DNA from: an uncultured Opitutales bacterium
GTDB lineage: Bacteria; Verrucomicrobiota; Verrucomicrobiia; Opitutales; Intestinicryptomonadaceae
Direction of reading: 5' to 3'
Length of the DNA stretch: 5,024 nt
NCBI GenBank assembly: GCA_900552245.1
Contig: URYY01000143.1
Coordinates: 1 to 5,024 of the forward strand
Part shown: in pieces, positions 1 to 5,024 of the stretch
Position numbering within the stretch: the stretch's first letter is position 1
How the letters are laid out: every line of letters starts with the position of its first letter
The notes under the pieces: model-generated
Databases searched by the model: none
What the model was told of the DNA's origin: nothing
What the model saw: the letters and a program-made list of their open reading frames with translations, nothing else
Translations under genes and position numbers: made by a program

Positions 1-718
1 ATTTGCACTTGCCGCGGCAAATGTCGACTTAAGCTTAATCATTGTTCTGGCGCTGGGTTCGCTCGGCGTTTACGGAGCTGTGATGGCCGGTTGGTCGTCC
101 AACAATAAGTATTCTTATTTGGGTTGCGTGAGAGCTTCTGCACAGATGATTAGCTATGAGCTTACAATGGCTTTGTCGCTAGTTCCCGTTGTAATGTGGC
201 TTGCTCCTAAGTGCTCGAGCCCCCTAAATCTATTTGATTTGGCCTTGAGCCAGAGCTCCATGTGGAATTGCTTCATATTCGCTCCGAGTGCATTTTTATT
301 CTTGATTGCGCTCTTTGCCGAGACAAATCGCCAGCCCTTCGACATGGCTGAGAGCGAAACCGATTTGGTTGGCGGCTATCACACTGAATACAGCAGTTTC
401 AAATTCGGGCTTTTCTTTGTTGGTGAATACGGGCACATGGTTGTGGGGTCATCGGTGTTTATATGCGTATTCTTGGGCGCTTGGAGCCCGCTTCCGGGTC
501 TGATGTGGCCGGAATCTTGGGGCTGGATTTCATCGGTCTTGGCGGTGCTCACTTTCTTTGTAAAGATTTTGCTTATGATGTTCTTCTTCGTGTGGGTGCG
601 CTGGACTCTCCCGCGCTTTAGGTACGACCACGTTATGAACATAGGTTGGGGCAAGTTGCTGCCGCTTTCGCTTGCCAATTTGCTTTTGTATATGGTGCTT
701 GCGGCTTTTATAAAATAG
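1..718 (+). CDS. nuoH: NADH-quinone oxidoreductase subunit H (NuoH), 3' part, 5' end outside window
   Basis: Membrane subunit at the base of the quinone chamber of complex I; it connects the peripheral arm to the proton channels. The reading frame is already open at base 2 and gives 238 residues before TAG. Full-length relatives have about 325-350, so roughly the first 90-110 residues lie upstream. Visible landmarks, counted from the first complete codon, are GWSSNNKYSYLG (30-41), AQMISYE (47-53), AETNRQPFD (106-114), GGYHTEYS (124-131), GLFFVGEY (136-143) and WVRWTLPRFRYDH (198-210), all NuoH family signatures. Several hydrophobic membrane segments separate them. The acidic loop reads DMAESETDLV where many relatives have DLPEAESELV; the acidic positions are kept, one as Asp. 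The GTG/ATG codons at 80-85 are internal, since homology continues upstream of them. Ten bases separate it from nuoI. Confidence 0.97.
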   Translation, partial: FALAAANVDLSLIIVLALGSLGVYGAVMAGWSSNNKYSYLGCVRASAQMISYELTMALSLVPVVMWLAPKCSSPLNLFDLALSQSSMWNCFIFAPSAFLFLIALFAETNRQPFDMAESETDLVGGYHTEYSSFKFGLFFVGEYGHMVVGSSVFICVFLGAWSPLPGLMWPESWGWISSVLAVLTFFVKILLMMFFFVWVRWTLPRFRYDHVMNIGWGKLLPLSLANLLLYMVLAAFIK

Positions 719-728
719 AGGGCGTTTT

Positions 729-1271
729 ATGGCAGTTGTAGTTGTAGATAGAAAAAAATTAAGTTTGCTTGAGCGCACTTACATCCCGCAGATTATCGGC
801 GGGCTTTGGATTACGCTAAAGAATTTCTTTAAGCCAAAGGTAACTCTCGAATATCCCGAGCAGAGGCCGGTGTTGCCCGCTCGCTACAGGGGAGCTCCCA
901 CCTTGGTCAAGGATCCCGACGGGCGCGAAAAGTGCGTGAGTTGCCAGATGTGCGAATTTATTTGCCCCTCAAAGGCGATAAAGGTAACTCCCGGCGACAT
1001 TCCGGCTTCCAGCCGCTACGCATTCATTCAAAAAGCTCCAAAGAAATTTGAGATAAATATGGCTCGCTGCATATTTTGCGGTTACTGCCAGGAGGTTTGC
1101 CCGGAAAACGCGATAGTTTTGCAAAAGGAGTTTTCAATAACTGCCTACGACAGAAGTTCGCTCTTGCGCGACAAGGCAACACTGTTTGAAAAGGGAGGCG
1201 TATTGCCGGACGAGATTATGAAGTGGCGCAAGGTTGAAATAAACGCCGAAAAAAACGGAGGTAAGCACTAA
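729..1271 (+). CDS. nuoI: NADH-quinone oxidoreductase subunit I (NuoI), 2x[4Fe-4S] ferredoxin-like subunit
   Basis: Peripheral-arm iron-sulfur subunit that docks on NuoH and relays electrons through clusters N6a and N6b towards N2 and quinone. The 180-residue product has the usual length for the family. An amphipathic N-terminal stretch (about 12-35, ERTYIPQIIGGLWITLKNFF) fits membrane-surface anchoring. Two ferredoxin motifs are complete: C69-x2-C72-x2-C75-x3-C79-P and C114-x2-C117-x2-C120-x3-C124-P, the second reading CIFCGYCQEVCPENAIV. All eight cluster ligands are present. The start ATG follows GAGGG (718-722) by 6 bases; that site begins on the last base of the nuoH stop codon, so the two genes are tightly linked. 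Its stop TAA shares one base with the nuoJ start (TAATG). Nothing looks degraded. Confidence 0.98.
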   Translation: MAVVVVDRKKLSLLERTYIPQIIGGLWITLKNFFKPKVTLEYPEQRPVLPARYRGAPTLVKDPDGREKCVSCQMCEFICPSKAIKVTPGDIPASSRYAFIQKAPKKFEINMARCIFCGYCQEVCPENAIVLQKEFSITAYDRSSLLRDKATLFEKGGVLPDEIMKWRKVEINAEKNGGKH

Positions 1272-1789
1272 TGCAGACGATACTCTACTATTTGTTTTGC
1301 GCGCTTGCTGTTGGTGGCGCGCTTGGAGTTTTGCTCTCCAGAAATTACATAAACGCGGCGATGTCGATGCTGCTTTCAATATTGGGAATGTCGGGAATGC
1401 TATTTATGATGCAGGCCTTCTTCCTCGCTTTTATAATGCTGATTGTATATGCGGGAGCCGTGATGGTTATGTTCGTATTTATAGTTATGCTAATAGGCGA
1501 GCAGCTTGACGACGGCGGCATTTGGGCTCGCCTAGGGCTATTGGGACTATGGGTGCTCCTATGCCTTGCGATGTCCGCATTCTGGATCTCTCTGCCGGAA
1601 GACTTTCAGGTGTTTAGCGGAGCGGGTGAAATCCTCGCAAATTCAAAGAATTACGGGCTTTCGATGTTTAGCAAGTTCTTGCCCATGTTTGAGGTCGCGG
1701 GGCTTGTCTTACTGGTTGCTATGGTCGGAATTGTAGCCATATCAAAGGATAAGTCTCCCAAGAGGCCCAGGCGCGAAATGATAGATTAG
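1271..1789 (+). CDS. nuoJ: NADH-quinone oxidoreductase subunit J (NuoJ)
   Basis: Small integral membrane subunit of complex I (ND6 homologue) that contributes to the axis linking the quinone site with the proton pumps. The product has 172 residues with five likely membrane segments (about 3-22, 28-47, 52-76, 86-106 and 138-158) and a basic C-terminal tail (KSPKRPRRE). The TM3 hallmark is clear: IVYAGAVMVMFVFIVMLIGEQ with Y60, G62 and V64, the stretch that forms the pi-bulge in known structures. The last helix (FEVAGLVLLVAMVGIVAI, E141) matches the family pattern FExAxxLLLVAMVGA. GGAGGT at 1257-1262, inside nuoI, sits 8 bases before the ATG. The ATG overlaps the nuoI stop by one base, implying translational coupling. 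Confidence 0.97.
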   Translation: MQTILYYLFCALAVGGALGVLLSRNYINAAMSMLLSILGMSGMLFMMQAFFLAFIMLIVYAGAVMVMFVFIVMLIGEQLDDGGIWARLGLLGLWVLLCLAMSAFWISLPEDFQVFSGAGEILANSKNYGLSMFSKFLPMFEVAGLVLLVAMVGIVAISKDKSPKRPRREMID

Positions 1790-1799
1790 GAGCTTTTGT

Positions 1800-2102
1800 A
1801 TGGAATGCTTAAATGAATTTTTAATTCCGTCTTTGCTGGTCTTTACGACGGGCTTAATCGGGGTTTTTTGCAAGAAAAATATGATCGCGGTATTTATGTG
1901 CCTCGAACTTATGCTTTGCGGGGCAACGCTTGCGCTTGTGAGCTTCTCTTCCGCATTCGGAAATCTAGACGGTGCGGTATTTGCCTTCTTTGCGCTAGCC
2001 GTGGCGGCTGCAGAAGTTGCCCTGGCGCTTGCCATAGTAGTTCAGTTCTATAAATTAAGGCGTACTATTTCCGCCTCAGATGCGGACAATTTGGGAGATT
2101 AA
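1800..2102 (+). CDS. nuoK: NADH-quinone oxidoreductase subunit K (NuoK)
   Basis: Three-helix membrane subunit (ND4L homologue, MrpC-like) forming part of the fourth proton channel. The product has 100 residues, the standard length. Predicted helices are about 6-24, 28-50 and 58-83. Both membrane glutamates known from E. coli NuoK to be important for coupled activity are at the same numbers: E36 in MCLELMLCGA and E72 in LAVAAAEVALALAI. The short polar tail (RRTISASDADNLGD) is cytoplasmic or surface-exposed by inference. AGGAG (1788-1792) overlaps the nuoJ stop codon and lies 7 bases before the ATG. Ten bases separate nuoJ and nuoK, and four separate nuoK and nuoL. Confidence 0.97.
   Translation: MECLNEFLIPSLLVFTTGLIGVFCKKNMIAVFMCLELMLCGATLALVSFSSAFGNLDGAVFAFFALAVAAAEVALALAIVVQFYKLRRTISASDADNLGD
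2093..2098 (+). promoter_or_regulatory. Ribosome binding site of nuoL (decides its start)
   Basis: GGGAGA, inside the last codons of nuoK, ends 8 bases before the ATG at 2107. It supports that codon over the in-frame ATG at 2080, which lies 13 bases upstream of this site within nuoK and has no comparable purine-rich site at the right distance. Confidence 0.7.
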
Positions 2103-2106
2103 CACT

Positions 2107-4053
2107 ATGTTTTTATCCGTATTTTCAAACCAGTTTTCCGATATGTGGGCTATGATTGCAAGCCCCTTAGCGGCGGCGGCAATAAGTGCGCTTTTTCTGA
2201 GAAAGTCAAAGTGGGGCGCCGCGGCACTTTCGATTTTATCGGCGGGCTTTGCGCTGGTGTTGGCTTTTGGGCTATTCTTGTCGGCGGACAATCTCGACGT
2301 AAAGGGCGGAGCGTGCGAGCTATTTAAATTGGGTAGCTTCTCTCTCAAATTCGGCTTTGTGTTGGATTCCCTTTCGGCAAATATGCTCTTTGTATTGTGC
2401 TTCGTGGGCTTTCTAATTCACATATTTAGCGTGGGCTATATGAATGACGACCCCGCAAAGGGCAGGTTCTTCGGCGGCTTGAGCTTCTTTATGTTCTCTA
2501 TGACGGGCATAGTTTTGGCGGACAACCTCTTTATGATGTTCATATTTTGGGAGTTCGTAGGCTTTAGCTCCTACATGTTGATAGCCCATTACGCTGACAC
2601 GGACTATTCAAAAATGGCTTCTAAGAAGGCCTTTATTGCAAATAGGATTGGCGACTTCGGCTTTTTGCTTGGCATAATTTTGTGCTACTACACATTGGGC
2701 ACTGTCAATTTCTCTGAAATTGCCGAAATATTAAAGGCGGATCCTGCAAAGGCATCGACTGCAATAGCGCTGCTTTTGCTCTGCGGCTTCATCGGAAAGT
2801 CGGCTCAGTTTCCCTTGCAGGTTTGGCTTACAGATGCAATGGCGGGCCCGACTCCGGTTTCTGCCTTGATACACGCGGCGACAATGGTCGCAGCCGGCGT
2901 ATTTATGACGGTGCGTTTGGGGGTCATAGGAGTGCTGACTCCGCAGGCTTCGGCTATAATGGTATTTATCTGCTCTCTCATGGCTTTTTGCGCGGGCTTG
3001 TGGGCTCTCGGGCAAAGCGATATAAAAAAGACTCTCGCTTACTCGACACTGGCGCATCTGGGGCTCATGGGCGCCGCAGTGGGTATGGGCGCATACGGAA
3101 TTGCAATGATGCACTTAACTATGCACGCCTTCTTTAAGGCCGCACTGTTTCTTGTCGCAGGTTCGGTCATATACGCGTGTCACCACAAGCAGGATATGTT
3201 TGAAATGGGCGGGCTCTGGAAAAAGATGCCAATTACGGCCCTAGTAGCTTTGATAGCCTCTCTTTCAACATTGTCAGCGCCATTCTTTGCAGGCTACTAC
3301 AGCAAGGAAATGATACTGAACGTGTCCTACCTAAAGGCCATAGATTCCATAGCAGTCGGTGGGGTTTTTAATATATTGATATTTGCGATGATTTTTGCCG
3401 CTGCAATTCTCACGCCTCTTTACATGGGCAGGCTCTTCTTTGCCGTATTTATGGGAAAGCCAAAGAGCCAGGAGGCTTCGCACGCAAAGGAATCTTCGCT
3501 TTGGATGACTCTGCCGCTTTTGGTTTTGGCAGTTTACTCTCTGGCCGGGGCTTACTCGGTGGTGTACAATTTCAAGTGGTTGGGCGGCAAGATGGCGGCT
3601 CTGATGCCCGAAAGCACCGTGGCCTTTATGAAGGGTGTCTTTGGTTGGCAGTACTTCCACGCACTCGTGCAGAAAGACGGCTTCGGTATAGAAATACTCG
3701 GGTATGTCGTATTGCTTTGCGCTCTTCTTATGATTCTTGCCGCCTACTTTATGTACGGCAGGGGAGAGGACAAGTTGAAGGCAAACTGCCCACTTTTGTA
3801 TTCGGCTCTCGAAAGCCACGGTTGGTTTGACGACGTTTACAACTACTACATAGCCAAGGTTCAGCAGCGCTTTGCGCTACTTTTAGCAACTTTGGATTGC
3901 TATTTAATTCAGGGATTTTTTGTAAAGGGTTCGGCTCTGTTGGCAAGTTTGGCAGGGCTGGGGCTAAACGGAATGCACCGCAAGTGGGTGTCGAATTACG
4001 CAGTGTGGATGTTCGTCGGCATTGCGGCGATGGTTGTAATTTTTGCTTTCTAA
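2107..4053 (+). CDS. nuoL: NADH-quinone oxidoreductase subunit L (NuoL), antiporter-like proton pump
   Basis: Distal antiporter-like subunit (ND5 homologue) that pumps protons and carries the long lateral helix bracing the membrane arm. From ATG 2107 the product has 648 residues, near the usual 600-680; an in-frame ATG at 2080 would add nine residues overlapping nuoK and is less likely. Key residues are intact: E149 (FWEFVGFSSY), D183 (NRIGD), K231 (GKSAQFPLQVW), H256 (PTPVSALIHAATMV), K307/K308 (SDIKKTLAYSTLAHLG), H336, H340 and K344 (MMHLTMHAFFKAALF), and K400-E401 (GYYSKEMIL). The C-terminal third (about 465-648) contains the ESHGWFDDVYNYYI region and a final hydrophobic helix (YAVWMFVGIAAMVVIFAF), as expected for the lateral helix and its anchor. 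The stop lies four bases before nuoM. No frameshift or truncation. Confidence 0.97.
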   Translation: MFLSVFSNQFSDMWAMIASPLAAAAISALFLRKSKWGAAALSILSAGFALVLAFGLFLSADNLDVKGGACELFKLGSFSLKFGFVLDSLSANMLFVLCFVGFLIHIFSVGYMNDDPAKGRFFGGLSFFMFSMTGIVLADNLFMMFIFWEFVGFSSYMLIAHYADTDYSKMASKKAFIANRIGDFGFLLGIILCYYTLGTVNFSEIAEILKADPAKASTAIALLLLCGFIGKSAQFPLQVWLTDAMAGPTPVSALIHAATMVAAGVFMTVRLGVIGVLTPQASAIMVFICSLMAFCAGLWALGQSDIKKTLAYSTLAHLGLMGAAVGMGAYGIAMMHLTMHAFFKAALFLVAGSVIYACHHKQDMFEMGGLWKKMPITALVALIASLSTLSAPFFAGYYSKEMILNVSYLKAIDSIAVGGVFNILIFAMIFAAAILTPLYMGRLFFAVFMGKPKSQEASHAKESSLWMTLPLLVLAVYSLAGAYSVVYNFKWLGGKMAALMPESTVAFMKGVFGWQYFHALVQKDGFGIEILGYVVLLCALLMILAAYFMYGRGEDKLKANCPLLYSALESHGWFDDVYNYYIAKVQQRFALLLATLDCYLIQGFFVKGSALLASLAGLGLNGMHRKWVSNYAVWMFVGIAAMVVIFAF

Positions 4054-4057
4054 GATT

Positions 4058-5024
4058 ATGGAAAAGATAGTTTTTGCAAGTGGAGTTTTCGCACCCTTGG
4101 CGTGCGCGGCTTTCATAGCGGTGGCATCTCCGCTAATATCGCGCAAATGCGCAAAGTTTGTGGCGGCTTTGGGCTTTATTTTAAGCTTGGTCTCGGCCAT
4201 CTTTAGCGCTTGGGCTTTTTTAGACGGCGCTAATCTAGCATTCGATACGGTGTACTTCGGCAGCTTTACGCTAAACGGAGTGTCGCTTGCCATGTATCTC
4301 TTGGCTGCAATAGCCGGCGCAGCTGCCGGCTTTTATGCAATATTTTTAGAGGGAATTGAGAAGATAAACACCTATCTTTCGCTCCTTCTTTTTATGCAGA
4401 CTGGACTTATGGGAATGTTTGCAACCGACAATATATTTTGGATGTACGCCTTCCACGAGTTTGCTCTAGTTCCGACATTTGTCGCAACTTGCGTCTGGGG
4501 CGGCGAAAACAAGCGGCAGGCTGCCATGGAGATGGCAATTTACCTCACCTTGGGCGCGCTGGTAGCGCTGTTTGGAATTGTGGCTCTGTCTTTTGCGGCA
4601 AGCGGAATAGTGATATCTTCGCTATCTGAACTGCAGGTCGCTTTGGCTTCCGCCTCAATTTCGGGAGATTCTCAGTATTGGATATTTGGGCTTTTAGTTC
4701 TCGGCCTCGGAACTCTGGTATCTCTCTTCCCATTCCACTCGTGGGCTCCGAAGGCTTACACGGCGGCTCCCACGTCTTTTGCGATGCTCCATGCGGGCGT
4801 GCTTAAAAAATTCGGCTTGTACTTCTTAATACAAGTTGCCGTTCCCTTCTTGGGGGTGGGGGCTCGCGATTGGTCCGGCATTATAATGGTTTTGGCTCTT
4901 GTAAATGTAATAGGAATAGGCCTTTGCACTATGGCGCAGACCGATCTAAAGAAGATGATTTCATACTCTAGCGTTTCGCACATGGGCCTGTGCTTTTTGG
5001 GAATTATGTCGCTTAGCGTAGTGG
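4058..5024 (+). CDS. nuoM: NADH-quinone oxidoreductase subunit M (NuoM), 5' part, 3' end outside window
   Basis: Middle antiporter-like proton-pumping subunit (ND4 homologue). The frame stays open to the window end, giving 322 residues of an expected 480-530. Family landmarks: E134 in the TM5 motif FHEFALVPTF (the conserved essential Glu; many relatives have W or F before it), PFHSW (225-229), the APT motif (237-239), AGVLKKFGLY (246-255, K251 matching the TM8 lysine), and AQTDLKKMISYSSVSHMG (293-310, with K298, K299 and H308). Unusual: the TM7 lysine, five residues before the PxHxW proline, is L220, and WLPDAH is WAPKAY (229-234). The ATG lies four bases after the nuoL stop and has no good Shine-Dalgarno, only weak TAAG at the stop, so re-initiation by ribosomes finishing nuoL is likely. 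Overall divergence from the proteobacterial form suggests a lineage-specific NuoM type. Confidence 0.95.
   Translation, partial: MEKIVFASGVFAPLACAAFIAVASPLISRKCAKFVAALGFILSLVSAIFSAWAFLDGANLAFDTVYFGSFTLNGVSLAMYLLAAIAGAAAGFYAIFLEGIEKINTYLSLLLFMQTGLMGMFATDNIFWMYAFHEFALVPTFVATCVWGGENKRQAAMEMAIYLTLGALVALFGIVALSFAASGIVISSLSELQVALASASISGDSQYWIFGLLVLGLGTLVSLFPFHSWAPKAYTAAPTSFAMLHAGVLKKFGLYFLIQVAVPFLGVGARDWSGIIMVLALVNVIGIGLCTMAQTDLKKMISYSSVSHMGLCFLGIMSLSVV

Noticed and set aside
80..85. GTG/ATG as a start for a 212-residue protein
   Set aside because: The same frame is open back to base 2 and encodes recognisable NuoH sequence (LGSLGVYGAVMAGWSSN), so these codons are internal.
1742..2035. 97-residue - strand frame spanning the nuoJ-nuoK junction
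   Set aside because: Ala/Ser/Lys-rich antisense of two confirmed genes; no plausible start site or family.
2827..2856. NuoL WLTDAMAGPTP instead of WLPDAMEGPTP as a possible defect
   Set aside because: E. coli NuoL itself has WLADAMAGPTP as I recall it, so variation at these positions is ordinary; the nearby K231 and H256 are intact.
2731..3137. Open frames of 104-127 residues on both strands inside nuoL
   Set aside because: They overlap the most conserved part of NuoL (K231 to H340); compositions are shadow-like (many Arg, Cys, His) with no recognisable family.
3331..3819. 162-residue open frame on the - strand
   Set aside because: Lies wholly opposite nuoL, which has full family conservation here; the translation is rich in His, Lys, Gln and Arg, shows no recognisable domain, and looks like an antisense shadow.
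1..5024. Search for a novel system: repeats, CRISPR, RNA genes, insertion sequences, inserted genes, terminators
   Set aside because: Nearly all bases are in six consecutive nuo genes with junctions of 10 bases or fewer; no repeat array, inverted-repeat ends or foreign insertion was seen by reading.

Overview
The window is a gapless stretch of a respiratory complex I (nuo) operon. All genes are on the + strand in the order nuoH (3' part), nuoI, nuoJ, nuoK, nuoL, nuoM (5' part). Every gene-to-gene junction is 10 bases or less, or overlaps. There is no intergenic space for a promoter, terminator, RNA gene or mobile element, and I see none. The window opens inside nuoH and closes inside nuoM. 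The rest of the operon (nuoA-G upstream, nuoN downstream) is expected outside it but not seen.

The genes together encode much of the membrane arm of the proton-pumping NADH:quinone oxidoreductase. NuoI carries two [4Fe-4S] clusters (N6a/N6b) that pass electrons from the peripheral arm towards the quinone site at the NuoH interface. NuoH, NuoJ and NuoK form the connecting proton-channel region. NuoL and NuoM are antiporter-like pumping subunits; NuoL also has the long lateral C-terminal helix region.

Organism: a bacterium with moderate base composition and clear Shine-Dalgarno sites. The NuoM sequence (FHEFALVPTF in TM5, PFHSWAPKAY after TM7, AGVLKKFGLY in TM8) and the NuoI style (YRGAPTLVKD, RCIFCGYCQEVCPENAI) remind me of Verrucomicrobiota or neighbouring PVC/FCB bacteria rather than Proteobacteria. 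This is recollection without a search and should be treated as tentative.

No previously undescribed system is visible. The most notable point is in NuoM: the lysine that is normally on the broken helix TM7 and is considered essential for proton transfer is a leucine (L220), and the following WLPDAH signature is WAPKAY. NuoL in the same window keeps its equivalent lysine.
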